Notes: generated by a model from the sequence alone, not told the origin. A DNA stretch of 64,000 nt from Marinimicrobium alkaliphilum (GCF_003259155.1 NZ_QGMQ01000006.1:124001-188000); one strand, 5' to 3'; counted from the stretch's first letter, positions 46,575 through 57,045 are shown. Translations and numbers: made by a program.

Positions 46575-46585
46575 TGGTAAGGCCA
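46575..46585. promoter_or_regulatory. Candidate GntR operator (TGGTAAGGCCA)
   Basis: Identical to the 44360 site (opposite orientation), between the GH3 (start 46466) and ThuA (start 46664) genes, so it could control both. Confidence 0.5.
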
Positions 46586-46663
46586 ATATAACTAATGGCT
46601 ATTTCCAAACCGGCCTCCCTCAAGGCACTATGACAGCAGCCCCCCCTCCGGAGAAGAACGATT

Positions 46664-47434
46664 ATGCTTAACAAACATCTGATTATCCTCACTTGCCTGC
46701 TCGGTTTCCTGTTCGCTCACGGCGGCGCACACGCCCAGCAATTCAACGTTCTGCTGTTCACAAAGATGGACGGCTGGCACCACAAATCCGTCAATGAGGG
46801 CGTTACCGCTATGCGCAAGCTGGCCGAGAAGCACGAATTTGCGCTGGACTGGCACGAAGATGCGAACGTTATCAACGATGACAACCTGAAGCAGTACGAC
46901 GCCATTGTCTTTCTGCTGACTACCGGCAATATCCTGAACGACGAACAAAAAGGCGCGATGGAACGCTTCATCCAATCGGGTAAAGGTTTCGTGGGGATTC
47001 ACAGCGCCTCCGACACCGAGTACGACTGGGACTGGTACACCAAAATGATCGGCCGCACTTTCCACATCCACCCCGCCAATCAAACCGCCCAACTCGAAGT
47101 GCTCGATCGCGACTTCCCGGGCATGGAGCGCATGCCCGACAAGTTCTGGTGGACCGATGAGTTCTATGAGTTCGGCCCCGAGCGGGTCGATACGCTGAAC
47201 TATCTCCTGTCGGTCGATGGTGACACCTTTGACCCCTACGCCAAGCGGGGTGAACAAAAAGAGAGTCAAGAAATGGATTTCCGTCCAATCGCCTGGTACC
47301 ACGAATACGATGGTGGTCGCGCTTTTTACACGGCGCTGGGCCATATTCCGGCCACCTATGAAGATCGCCTGTTTCTGGAGCACATCTACGGGGGTCTGAT
47401 GTGGGCTGCTACGGGTAAGGGTTTGAGACGGTAA
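46664..47434 (+). CDS. Secreted ThuA-domain protein
   Basis: A 256-residue periplasmic protein with a signal peptide (cut after AHAQ, ~25). The ThuA fold signs are VLLFTKMDGWHHKSVNEG, YDAIVFLLTTGNIL, GKGFVGIHSASDTEYDW and the ending RAFYTALGHIPATYEDRLFLEHIYGGLMWA. ThuA-like proteins occur in sugar-utilisation loci, but their reaction is poorly defined. Divergent from the GH3 gene and likely co-regulated. Its stop touches that of the convergent AraC gene (47435). Confidence 0.87.
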   Translation: MLNKHLIILTCLLGFLFAHGGAHAQQFNVLLFTKMDGWHHKSVNEGVTAMRKLAEKHEFALDWHEDANVINDDNLKQYDAIVFLLTTGNILNDEQKGAMERFIQSGKGFVGIHSASDTEYDWDWYTKMIGRTFHIHPANQTAQLEVLDRDFPGMERMPDKFWWTDEFYEFGPERVDTLNYLLSVDGDTFDPYAKRGEQKESQEMDFRPIAWYHEYDGGRAFYTALGHIPATYEDRLFLEHIYGGLMWAATGKGLRR

Positions 47435-48337
47435 TCAATAGTTGGCGTCAGACTTCGAGCCCTGCTGACGAAACTCACTCGGTGACTGGCCGGTCATTCG
47501 CTTGAAGAAGCGGGTGAAATAAGCGGGCTCAGAGAAGCCAAGATGGAATGACACCTCACTGATGGTCATCGAGGTGTAGGTGAGATTGCGCTTGGCTTCC
47601 AGCAATAGGCGCTCATGCAGCATTTGCAGCGCTGTCCGCCCCGCCAGCCTGCGGCACAAAGTGTTCAGGCGCGCTGGCGTTACGCCGATTCTTTCAGCGT
47701 AAAACTGTATGGGTTGCTGTGTCTTGAAAAACTCTTCCAGCAGATCGGTAAAGCGCAGTAAATAACGGTCATTCTTGTCCTGAAGCCGGTCTGGCGCCCC
47801 TCCCTGCTTTAACGCTTCGCGATAGACCCATATCAGAATACTTGCGGCAATGGACTCCATCAACAACTCACGTCCCGGACGTTGTGCCAGGTATTCGCCA
47901 TGCAGAGCGCTGAACAAATTGCCCACCAGCGACTCACCAGAGGGCAATGGACAACAGGTAGAGTGCGTCAATACTCCAGCTTGAACGCCCAGGCGTTGCT
48001 CCAGATGCCTGACCAAGGGGGATGCCAGTGTTAGGACAAAACCTTCGATATCTTCGGAGTGGTGAAACCCATGGACGCACATCTCCGGCACAAGCAGTAT
48101 GCATGGCATTGGCAAAAGGGTGTGTTGCTCGTCCAGCTCGACTTCCGCCGTGCCTCCCATAAAGTATACCAAGTGCCACAACCCACTATGCCGGTGGGGC
48201 TTTATATCCCAGTTGTGCAGACGGCTACGCTCGTTGATGGTCTCGCTGTGAATAAGATCCGGGGTTGGCCAGCGCTGCTTTTCGCCGTAAAGCTCAAAAA
48301 CCGGAACCTGCTCGCCTGTCACCCGCTTGCTCCCCAT
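47435..48337 (-). CDS. AraC-family regulator next to vanAB
   Basis: A 300-residue paralogue of the regulator at 39749: same N-terminal pattern (TPDLIHSETINERSRLHNWD, PHRHSGLWHL cupin His) and same double HTH (GVTPARLNTLCRRLAG, VSFHLGFSEPAYFTRFFKRMTG). Divergent from vanA (gap 188 bp), so it likely activates vanAB in response to vanillate. Most vanAB clusters in other proteobacteria use a GntR-type VanR, so an AraC-type regulator here is a variant arrangement. Effector inferred. Confidence 0.85.
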   Translation of the reverse strand: MGSKRVTGEQVPVFELYGEKQRWPTPDLIHSETINERSRLHNWDIKPHRHSGLWHLVYFMGGTAEVELDEQHTLLPMPCILLVPEMCVHGFHHSEDIEGFVLTLASPLVRHLEQRLGVQAGVLTHSTCCPLPSGESLVGNLFSALHGEYLAQRPGRELLMESIAASILIWVYREALKQGGAPDRLQDKNDRYLLRFTDLLEEFFKTQQPIQFYAERIGVTPARLNTLCRRLAGRTALQMLHERLLLEAKRNLTYTSMTISEVSFHLGFSEPAYFTRFFKRMTGQSPSEFRQQGSKSDANY

Positions 48338-48479
48338 AACGCCAGCGCCCCCGAATCGGAAAGTCTCCCCCGACTATAGGCCGAAGCTACGGAAAATCCA
48401 AGGATTCCGGGCAAATATCCCTGTTTTAGCCATAGAATTTAATAGAAAATCCAATAATGAACATCTAATAAGCTAACGG

Positions 48480-48500
48480 TTCTTGTCCCGCACACAAGAA
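48480..48500. promoter_or_regulatory. Inverted repeat upstream of vanA
   Basis: TTCTTG-N9-CAAGAA, 25 bp before the vanA ATG. Could be a regulator site or a leader hairpin. Confidence 0.3.
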
Positions 48501-48525
48501 TTCCCCCGCCCTTCAGGAGGATCAG

Positions 48526-49569
48526 ATGTACCCCAAAAACACCTGGTATGTTGCCGCCACACCCGATGAAATCAGCGACAAGCCACTGGGTCGACAAATA
48601 TGCGGTGAAAGAATCGTCTTCTTTCGCGGCGAGGACGACACTGTGGCCGCCGTGGAAGACTTCTGTCCCCACCGCGGGGCGCCCCTGTCTCTCGGTTTCG
48701 TGCGCGATGGCCAGTTGGTCTGCGGCTATCACGGCCTGGTCATGGGCTGTGAGGGCAAAGTCGCCTGTATGCCGGGGCAGCGGGTCCGGGGCTTTCCCGC
48801 TATCCGGAGTTTCCCGGTGGCAGAGCGACATGGTTTCATCTGGGTCTGGACCGGCGACGCCTCGCTCGCAGACGAGACAAAAATCCCGAATCTTTTCTGG
48901 GCCGAGAATCCCGGCTGGGCCTACGGCGGCGGTCTGTATCATATCAATTGCGACTATCGCCTGATGATCGACAACCTCATGGACCTCACCCATGAAACCT
49001 ATGTCCACGCCAGCAGTATCGGTCAGCCAGAGATCGAAGAAAGTTCGCCTGTGACCAAAACGGAGGGAGATGAAGTCACCACCAGCCGGCACATGGAGAA
49101 CATCATGCCGCCGCCCTTTTGGCAGGCGGCCCTGCGTGGCAATGGCCTGGCGGATGACGTACCCGTGGACCGCTGGCAGATCTGCCGCTTCAGTCCGCCC
49201 AGCCATGTCATGATTGAAGTGGGCGTCGCCCACGCAGGCCATGGGGGATACGATGCTGCACCAGAATATAAAGCGTCCAGCATAGTGGTGGATTTCATCA
49301 CACCCGAAACAGAGACTTCCATCTGGTATTTCTGGGGCATGGCTCGCAACTTCAAGCCTGAAGACGCGGCGCTTACCGACACCATTCGCGAAGGTCAGGG
49401 TCAAATTTTCAGTGAAGACCTGGAAGTGCTCGAATCCCAACAGCGGAATCTGCTTGAGTACCCTGATCGTCAATTGCTCAAGCTCAACATTGATGCTGGC
49501 GGGGTGCAGGCGCGGCGCGTGATTGATCGAATCCTCGCTGAAGAAAATGCCAACCGCTCCAAACAATAA
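48526..49569 (+). CDS. vanA: Vanillate O-demethylase oxygenase subunit
   Basis: A 347-residue Rieske oxygenase converting vanillate to protocatechuate and formaldehyde. Rieske cluster ligands Cys47 and His49 (FCPHRGAPLSLG) and Cys66/His69 (VCGYHGLV); mononuclear iron site in NLMDLTHETYVHAS. Opening MYPKNTWYVAATPDEI is classic VanA. AGGAGG lies 6 bp ahead of the ATG. Followed 28 bp later by vanB. High confidence. Confidence 0.95.
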   Translation: MYPKNTWYVAATPDEISDKPLGRQICGERIVFFRGEDDTVAAVEDFCPHRGAPLSLGFVRDGQLVCGYHGLVMGCEGKVACMPGQRVRGFPAIRSFPVAERHGFIWVWTGDASLADETKIPNLFWAENPGWAYGGGLYHINCDYRLMIDNLMDLTHETYVHASSIGQPEIEESSPVTKTEGDEVTTSRHMENIMPPPFWQAALRGNGLADDVPVDRWQICRFSPPSHVMIEVGVAHAGHGGYDAAPEYKASSIVVDFITPETETSIWYFWGMARNFKPEDAALTDTIREGQGQIFSEDLEVLESQQRNLLEYPDRQLLKLNIDAGGVQARRVIDRILAEENANRSKQ

Positions 49570-49597
49570 ACCTGACACAAACAGGACTGATAAGCTT

Positions 49598-50563
49598 ATG
49601 AGTAGCACGACTCCGCTCCAGGTACAGGTCGCCAAAAAAACCTATGAGGCCGAGGATGTCATCAGCTTTGAGCTCGCAGAGCCCAATGGTCGCCCACTCC
49701 CCGCGTTCAGCGCGGGGGCACATATCGACGTCGAAATCAAAGAGGGCATGGTGCGGCAGTACTCCCTCTGCAATCATCCGGAGGAGCGTGATCGTTACCT
49801 TATCGGTGTACTGCGAGAGCCGGAATCACGCGGCGGTTCAATCACCCTCCATGAAGAGATCAAGGAAGGTGATCTGCTCAAGATCAGCCCTCCCAAGAAC
49901 CACTTCCCACTGGTGCACGCACCGCGAACCCTGCTCTTTGCTGGCGGCATTGGTATCACGCCGCTACTGTGCATGGCGGAACGACTAGCGCACATCAATG
50001 CCGATTTTGAAATGCACTACAGTGCTCGCTCCAAACAGCGGGCGGCCTTTCTGCAGCGTATTCAGAACTCCAGCTTTTCAGATAGGGCGTATTTCCACTT
50101 CAGTGACCAGGGCCCTGCACACAGGCTCCAGCTGGAGTCGATCGTCAGCAAGCCGAACGCGGACACTCACATATATATCTGCGGCCCGGGCCGGTTTATC
50201 GATCATGTACTTGACGTTTGCGAGACTTATGGCTGGAGCGACGATCAGCTGCACACAGAATTTTTCTCAGGCCGAGATATAGACACATCAAGCGATAGTG
50301 ACTTTGAGGTTCAGATTGCAAGCTCAGGCGCCACCTTTTCCATTCCGGCGGATAAAACTGTTCTCCAGGTTTTGTATGAAAACGACATCGACGTGCCGGC
50401 TTCCTGCGAACAAGGTGTGTGCGGAACCTGCCTGACTCGCGTACTCGAAGGCACTCCGGACCATCGCGACATGTATCAGACCGAAGAAGAGCAAGCCGCC
50501 AATGACCAGTTTACGCCTTGCTGCTCTCGAGCACACAGCAAGCGCCTGGTGCTCGACCTCTAA
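49598..50563 (+). CDS. vanB: Vanillate O-demethylase reductase subunit
   Basis: A 321-residue class IA-type reductase: FMN-binding ferredoxin-reductase domain (RQYSLCNHPEERD), NAD-binding domain (LLFAGGIGITPLLCM) and a C-terminal plant-type 2Fe-2S domain (CEQGVCGTCLTRVLEG; later Cys in TPCCSRAH). Supplies electrons from NADH to VanA. A partial copy of its 3' end occurs at 53657. High confidence. Confidence 0.95.
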   Translation: MSSTTPLQVQVAKKTYEAEDVISFELAEPNGRPLPAFSAGAHIDVEIKEGMVRQYSLCNHPEERDRYLIGVLREPESRGGSITLHEEIKEGDLLKISPPKNHFPLVHAPRTLLFAGGIGITPLLCMAERLAHINADFEMHYSARSKQRAAFLQRIQNSSFSDRAYFHFSDQGPAHRLQLESIVSKPNADTHIYICGPGRFIDHVLDVCETYGWSDDQLHTEFFSGRDIDTSSDSDFEVQIASSGATFSIPADKTVLQVLYENDIDVPASCEQGVCGTCLTRVLEGTPDHRDMYQTEEEQAANDQFTPCCSRAHSKRLVLDL

Positions 50564-50640
50564 GCCACGCAAGCGCGCAGCTAGACCGCACGCACAGCGC
50601 GTCCCATCAGGTGTGGTCACGCAGCTAACGGTAGGAACGG

Positions 50641-51675
50641 CTACTCAGACGCCACATCCCGGGCCACGCGAAACCCCAGATGATTACTGCTGGTCTGGGG
50701 GTCACCCCGCCCGCGCGCGCCGGGGCGATAGCGACCGCAGTACTGGTCGGTGCACAGGAAAGAGCCGCCTTTCTGCACTTTCATCGGCGGACTACCCGCC
50801 GGTGCTTCGAGGGGGCCAGAGGGATTGTCTGCCGGCGCGTCAGCTGCCGCGAGTTGGCCATAGTAGGTAGGGTCGTACCAATCACTCACCCACTCCCATA
50901 CATTGCCACTCATGTCGTACAGACCGTACCCATTTGCCGGGAATGACTTTACTGGGGCAGCCGCAGTGTATCCGTCCGCAGCGGTATTGTTGTACGGGAA
51001 ATCCCCCTGGAAGGTGTTAGCCAGGTAGTTATTGGCTGTTTCGGGCTCGTCCCCCCAGGTAAATTCGGCAGCCTCCAGTCCGCCGCGGGCGGCAAACTCC
51101 CATTCGGCTTCCGTGGGCAGGCGCCCGCCCGCCCACTCGGCGTAGGCCGTAGCATCTTCCCAGGCAACGTGGATAACCGGGTGGTCCATGCGCTGCTCAA
51201 TATCGCTGTCCGGCCCCTCGGGACGACGCCAACTGGCACCGGAACGAAACTCCCACCACTGGCGCACGTCGTCGCTGCGGGCTGGCTGCGAAGGCGATTC
51301 GAATACCGCAGAGCCGGGAACCAGCACGGACTCATCCATTCCGGGGAAGTCCGACGGATCAATCGGCCGCTCGGCGACCGTGACATAACCTGTCGCCTCT
51401 ACAAACGCAGCAAACTCCGCATTGGTCACTTCGGTTTTGCCTATATAAAAGGGGCTTACCCTAACCTCGTGAACGGGCGCACCCTCTGGCATCATCGGGT
51501 GTTCGATCCCCATTTTGAAGCTGCCACCATCGATCAACACCATACCCTCCGGTGCACTGTTCTCTATACCGGGTTGATCCGAGTCACAGCCTGCCAGGGC
51601 GAGGCCGGAGGCCAGCACCATAAGACAAATGCCGACAGTCGGCTGCCGCCAGTCTTTGAATGAAATTCTCGACAT
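50641..51675 (-). CDS. Formylglycine-generating enzyme (sulfatase-modifying), lipoprotein
   Basis: A 344-residue SUMF1-fold protein with a lipobox (LALAGC, Cys30) that would anchor it in the envelope. Core signs: GGSFKMG after the N-terminus, TEVTNAEFAAFV, GRLPTEAEWEFAARG, NVWEWVSDWYD and the active-site Cys pair in GGSFLCTDQYCGRYRPGARG (Cys308, Cys313), spaced as in genuine FGE. It is encoded 107 bp downstream of a sulfatase with a Cys-type motif, so it probably converts that Cys to formylglycine. Most characterised bacterial FGEs are cytoplasmic; the lipoprotein signal here is notable. Confidence 0.88.
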   Translation of the reverse strand: MSRISFKDWRQPTVGICLMVLASGLALAGCDSDQPGIENSAPEGMVLIDGGSFKMGIEHPMMPEGAPVHEVRVSPFYIGKTEVTNAEFAAFVEATGYVTVAERPIDPSDFPGMDESVLVPGSAVFESPSQPARSDDVRQWWEFRSGASWRRPEGPDSDIEQRMDHPVIHVAWEDATAYAEWAGGRLPTEAEWEFAARGGLEAAEFTWGDEPETANNYLANTFQGDFPYNNTAADGYTAAAPVKSFPANGYGLYDMSGNVWEWVSDWYDPTYYGQLAAADAPADNPSGPLEAPAGSPPMKVQKGGSFLCTDQYCGRYRPGARGRGDPQTSSNHLGFRVARDVASE

Positions 51676-51782
51676 GTAAATAGTTGCCTTTGTTGTCAAA
51701 TTTTGGCGCCGGGCTACTTGTCGGTATCACTTCTTGGCCAGGCCGGCGTCTTGCGGGCGCGACGCACAGCAGCCTCAAAGAT

Positions 51783-53432
51783 CTAGTCGTACTTGAGAAT
51801 TACCCCGTTATCCTCCACGTACTCTTCCCACTCCGCCATCAGGGTTTTGAATCGCTCCGGTTCCTGCTGCGCCAAGTCGTCGCGCTCGCCGGGATCTTTC
51901 GCTAGGTTGTACAGTCGCCACTTCCTGTCACCCCTGGAGTCGAACACCAGCTTCCAGTCGCCTCGGCGCAGGGCTTTATCACCAAACAGTTCCCATCCCA
52001 TGTTGTAGTCGTCGGCATGAACGGCTGCTTGCTCACCGAACACCACGGGGGCAAATGACTTGCCCTGGACCGGATGCACCTCGCGCCCCTGATAGCGCGT
52101 TCCGGGATGCTCAGTGCCCGCAAACTCGAGCAGGGTCGGCAGCACATCCTTGGCCGACAGGAACTGGCCGTAGCGCCCACCGCTTATGCCGGCCCGGGGA
52201 TAATGCAGGATAGCCGGAGCGCGAATCCCTCCCTCGGTAACCTGGCCTTTGAAACCTTTGAAGATACCGGTGCTCACCCGCGCCCACTCCTCCTCGGGAA
52301 ACAAATAAGAGTCCGACTTGCCCATGTTCTCATGGCTGTTGTCACAACATTGGGCCGCCCATTGGTAGAACGTCGGTAAACCACCTGCTTGGGCACCATT
52401 GTCGGACATGAACAGGATCAGGGTATTTTCGTACTCGCCCATCGCCTTCAATCGGTCAACCAGTTTACCGGTATAGCGGTCAATGTCTTCGATCATGGCC
52501 GCATAAATTTCCATGCGCCGCTCCGCAACCCGCTGCTCCTGTTCGGATAGCGAATCCCAGTCCGGCACCATGGCCATGTATTGTTCGATGTCAGTATCGG
52601 CCGGAATCAGACCCAAGGCCTTTTGGCGCTTCAAGCGCTCAGCCAAGATGGTTTTGTGGCCTTCACTGTAGCGGCCCTCGTGGCGGGCGACCGATTCCTC
52701 CGGCGCCTGCAGCGGCCAATGAGGCGCGGTGTAGGCCAAGTAGCCGAAAAAGGGCTTGTCGGCATTCTCCCGGTCTGAGATGTACTGGATCATGCGCTCG
52801 GCATAGAACTGGGTGGAGTAGAAGTCGTCGGGCAACTCCGTCAGCTCGCCATTTTCCCGGTAAAGGGCTTTGGGGGTATCCGCTCCCAGACCCAGATCCG
52901 AGAAATGCCCGGATCCACCATGCAAGAGAGCAAAGCTCTTGTCGAAGCCGCGGGCAGCCGGACTGGTTTCTTTTTCCAGGCCCAGGTGCCACTTACCGGT
53001 CATATACGTATCGTAGCCCGCGTCTTTCAGCAACTGTGGCAAGGGCGCCACCTGATCATTCAGGTGTCCTTCATAACCAGGCTTTCCCATCAACTCTGGA
53101 GCCGCAGCCTGCATGAATTCAGCCATGGCACCCAGCCCCGCCCGGTGATTGTCAGTACCGGACATCAGCATTGCCCTGGTGGGGGAACAGGTAGGTGCCA
53201 CATAGAAGTCAGTAAGCATAACGCCCGATTGCGCCAGGGAGTCGAGCGTAGGGGTGGGAATCTCGCCGCCAAAGGCACCGATATCGGTATAGCCTAGATC
53301 GTCCGCCACAATCAGAAGAATATTGGGTCGGTCCATTTTTTCCGGTGCTGTATCGGCAACAGGCTTTTCACTCGAACAGCCGATCACTACGAGAGCCAGA
53401 AAACAACAAAAACCCTTTATCAGAACATTCAT
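51783..53432 (-). CDS. Arylsulfatase (S1 family, Cys-type), lipoprotein
   Basis: A 549-residue lipoprotein sulfatase (lipobox VVIGC, Cys19). Metal acids Asp44-Asp45 in IVADDLGYTD, the formylglycine site CSPTRAMLMSG (Cys82, CxPxR), TGKWHLGLE and the late GIRAPAILHYPRAG are typical AtsA-like features. The C-terminal subdomain is complete. Clusters with its maturase FGE. Start at 53432 with AAGG 8 bp upstream. Substrate unknown: sulfated carbohydrate or aryl sulfate are both possible; no sugar clue is nearby. Confidence 0.9.
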   Translation of the reverse strand: MNVLIKGFCCFLALVVIGCSSEKPVADTAPEKMDRPNILLIVADDLGYTDIGAFGGEIPTPTLDSLAQSGVMLTDFYVAPTCSPTRAMLMSGTDNHRAGLGAMAEFMQAAAPELMGKPGYEGHLNDQVAPLPQLLKDAGYDTYMTGKWHLGLEKETSPAARGFDKSFALLHGGSGHFSDLGLGADTPKALYRENGELTELPDDFYSTQFYAERMIQYISDRENADKPFFGYLAYTAPHWPLQAPEESVARHEGRYSEGHKTILAERLKRQKALGLIPADTDIEQYMAMVPDWDSLSEQEQRVAERRMEIYAAMIEDIDRYTGKLVDRLKAMGEYENTLILFMSDNGAQAGGLPTFYQWAAQCCDNSHENMGKSDSYLFPEEEWARVSTGIFKGFKGQVTEGGIRAPAILHYPRAGISGGRYGQFLSAKDVLPTLLEFAGTEHPGTRYQGREVHPVQGKSFAPVVFGEQAAVHADDYNMGWELFGDKALRRGDWKLVFDSRGDRKWRLYNLAKDPGERDDLAQQEPERFKTLMAEWEEYVEDNGVILKYD

Positions 53433-53778
53433 AGCTATACCTTTTGGGGACTTAGTGAACACTCACCCGAGCGCCCTCAGATCGAGGGTTAAAGTAGATA
53501 GAGTAAATAGCGATCTCGGGTAGTTCAAATCGGGAATACGGATATAAACTATCGGCGCAGCGAATTAACCGCCCACATCAGAAAATTGAATGACCTGCGA
53601 TAGCACAAATCAATAAAGTAGAGGATTCAAAAAAAACACTCGCTAGAATGCCCAGCATCAGACCGAGGAAGAGCAGGCCGCCAATGATCAGTTACGTCTG
53701 GTGCTCGACCTTTAAGCCACGCAAGCGCGCGGCTAGACCGCACGCTCCGCACTTTCGACCATAAAGAAATCCGGCAAG
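53433..53778. other. Gene-free gap before the aldo/keto reductase
   Basis: 346 bp with the vanB 3' remnant at 53657-53745 and an AT-rich stretch (53540-53645) that could hold the sulfatase promoter. I see no gene. Confidence 0.6.
53657..53745 (+). pseudogene. Remnant of the vanB 3' end (with internal deletion)
   Basis: Matches 50475-50595, the last ~30 codons of vanB plus ~30 bp past its stop, at roughly nine of ten bases, apart from one deletion of about 30 bases. The stop context CTCGACCT-YTAAGCCACGCAAGCGCGC is preserved. Same orientation as vanB; the two copies bracket the FGE-sulfatase pair. Confidence 0.85.
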
Positions 53779-54771
53779 CTACAATACCAGCTCTTCTGTA
53801 TCGATCTCCGCAATGGCGGCCTGCGGGTACCGGTTGCCGTACATCGAACCTGGCGACAACAAAGTTTCAAGTCGCTCGCTGATATCCACGGGTATACGAA
53901 TGGAAGCAGCCGCCATATTCTGCTTCAAATGATTGACATCGGTAGTACCCGGGATTGGGATGATGTGCTTTCCTTTTTGCAGTAGCCAGGCCAGAGCAAG
54001 CTGGGACGGGGTACAGTCAAGCGCCGAGGCCAGAGCGGAAAATGAAGACATGAGGCGGAGGTTACGCGAGAAGTTTGGCTCCTGGAAGCGCGGCATATTG
54101 CGACGAATATCGCCTTCGACCAAGCGACTGGCATCGTCTTTCAGACCGGCCAGCAAACCTCTCGCTAAAGGGGAGAAAGCCACAAAGGCCGCCCCGATTT
54201 CGCGGCAGGCATCCAGTACCGCCACTTCGGCGTTTCGGGAACACAGCGAGTATTCTGTTTGCACTGCGGCAATCGGGTGAACCGCATGAGCCCGCTTCAA
54301 GGTCTTCGCGGAAACCTCCGAGAGCCCCACCATTCGAATTTTCCCTTCCGCCACCAGATCACCCATGGCGCCCACACTCTCTTCAATGGGCACGGATTTG
54401 TCCCAGCGGTGCAGGTAGTACAGGTCGATGACCTCCGTCTTCAGCCTTTTCAGGGCGCTCTCACAAGTCTTCTTCAGCGTCTCCGGATGCCCATCAATGA
54501 CCCGCTTCCCATCAACGCCAGTCATGCCGCATTTACTGGCCAGGAAAATCTGATCCCGCACCGGCTTTAGTGCTGCGCCGACCAACTCTTCATTGCGACC
54601 GAAACCATACAGCGCGGCCGTGTCGAAATGGGTCACCCCTAAATCGACCGCTTTATGCAATAACCGTTCGGCATCCGGTCTGGAGAGTGGAGTACCGTAG
54701 GCATGACTCAAATTCATACAACCAAGGCCTATCTCGGCGACCTCGACTCCACCAATTACTCGGCTATCCAT
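53779..54771 (-). CDS. Aldo/keto reductase
   Basis: A 330-residue AKR of the YhdN/AKR13-like group: IGLGCMNLSHAYG opening, the catalytic Asp and Tyr in THFDTAALYG (with Lys in FLASKCGM and His in LYYLHRWD), and the NADPH site PIPGTTDVNHLKQN. It lies 37 bp beyond ligC and may be cotranscribed with the lig operon, but its substrate, perhaps an aromatic aldehyde, is unknown. Start at 54771 is preferred because GGAG lies 7 bp ahead. Confidence 0.88.
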   Translation of the reverse strand: MDSRVIGGVEVAEIGLGCMNLSHAYGTPLSRPDAERLLHKAVDLGVTHFDTAALYGFGRNEELVGAALKPVRDQIFLASKCGMTGVDGKRVIDGHPETLKKTCESALKRLKTEVIDLYYLHRWDKSVPIEESVGAMGDLVAEGKIRMVGLSEVSAKTLKRAHAVHPIAAVQTEYSLCSRNAEVAVLDACREIGAAFVAFSPLARGLLAGLKDDASRLVEGDIRRNMPRFQEPNFSRNLRLMSSFSALASALDCTPSQLALAWLLQKGKHIIPIPGTTDVNHLKQNMAAASIRIPVDISERLETLLSPGSMYGNRYPQAAIAEIDTEELVL

Positions 54772-54808
54772 GGACATACTCCAAACACTTTTTTGAAAAT
54801 TTCACTAC

Positions 54809-55756
54809 TCAACCGTTAGCCAGTTGCTGCTCGATATCATGCAGGGTCCGGTAGCATGCCAAAACTTTGCCAACGCTCGAGTTGGGCTCCCGCCCCTCAC
54901 GGATCGCCGCGAAGAACTCCCTGTCCTGTATCTCAATGCCGTTCATGGAAATATCCACCTCAGACACGTCAATCGGCTCTTCCCGGCCGGTGACCAGATC
55001 GTCGTACCGGGCAATATAGGTTCCGTTATCGCAAATGTAGCGAAAAAAAGTCCCCAAGGGGCCGTCGTTATTGAACGACAGAGACAGCGTACAGATCTTG
55101 CCGGATGTGGTTTTCAACTGGATGGACATATCCATTGCAATGCCCAGCTCCGGATGGATCGGGCCCTGCACTGCATTCGCCTGAACAATCTCCTCGCCAG
55201 TCTGATAGCGGAACAGATCAACGGTATGAGCGGCGTGATGCCAAAGCAGGTGGTCTGTCCAAGACCGAGGCTGGCCGAGCGCGTTGATGTTCTTTCGGCG
55301 GAAAAAGAATGTCTGTACGTCCATTTGCTGAATATTGAGCTCGCCGTCTTTGATCTTGTTGTGCACCCACTGGTGGGAGGGGTTGAAGCGCCGGGTATGT
55401 CCGACCATACAGACCAACCCGGTCTTTCTCTGCATTGCATCGACGGCCTCAGCATCCTCCCAGCTGTCGGCAAGTGGTATTTCCACCTCTACATGCACAC
55501 CCGCTTCCATGCATTGTATCGCCTGAGACGCGTGCATGCTGGTCGGCGTGCATAGAATGGCGGCGTCAACCCCCGGCTGCGCCAAGGCTTCTGCCAAATC
55601 CGTGGTAACGTGACCGATACCATACTTATCTGCAACTTCTTGGGTGGCGTCGAGATCTCGGCCTACAACGGAAACCACTTCGACATCATCAATCTTTCTG
55701 ATGGCATCAAGGTGCTTTACGCCAAACGCGCCTGCGCCTGCAAGAATAGCTTTCAT
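54809..55756 (-). CDS. ligC: 4-Carboxy-2-hydroxymuconate-6-semialdehyde dehydrogenase
   Basis: A 315-residue Gfo/Idh/MocA-type dehydrogenase, the length of LigC, oxidising the ring-cleavage product hemiacetal to 2-pyrone-4,6-dicarboxylate with NADP. Rossmann opening KAILAGAGAFGVKHLDAI, VEVEIPLADSWEDAE and the catalytic-region RRFNPSHQWVH. AGGAG lies before the ATG. Sixth gene of the lig operon, just after ligB (55-bp gap). High confidence from context and length. Confidence 0.93.
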   Translation of the reverse strand: MKAILAGAGAFGVKHLDAIRKIDDVEVVSVVGRDLDATQEVADKYGIGHVTTDLAEALAQPGVDAAILCTPTSMHASQAIQCMEAGVHVEVEIPLADSWEDAEAVDAMQRKTGLVCMVGHTRRFNPSHQWVHNKIKDGELNIQQMDVQTFFFRRKNINALGQPRSWTDHLLWHHAAHTVDLFRYQTGEEIVQANAVQGPIHPELGIAMDMSIQLKTTSGKICTLSLSFNNDGPLGTFFRYICDNGTYIARYDDLVTGREEPIDVSEVDISMNGIEIQDREFFAAIREGREPNSSVGKVLACYRTLHDIEQQLANG

Positions 55757-55811
55757 ACTGTTCTCCTACTGTACTTGAGAATGTGGGAAATTCGCGCAAC
55801 CCGCATTGCAA

Positions 55812-57036
<1,225 letters not shown>

Positions 57037-57045
57037 ACGCGCCTC

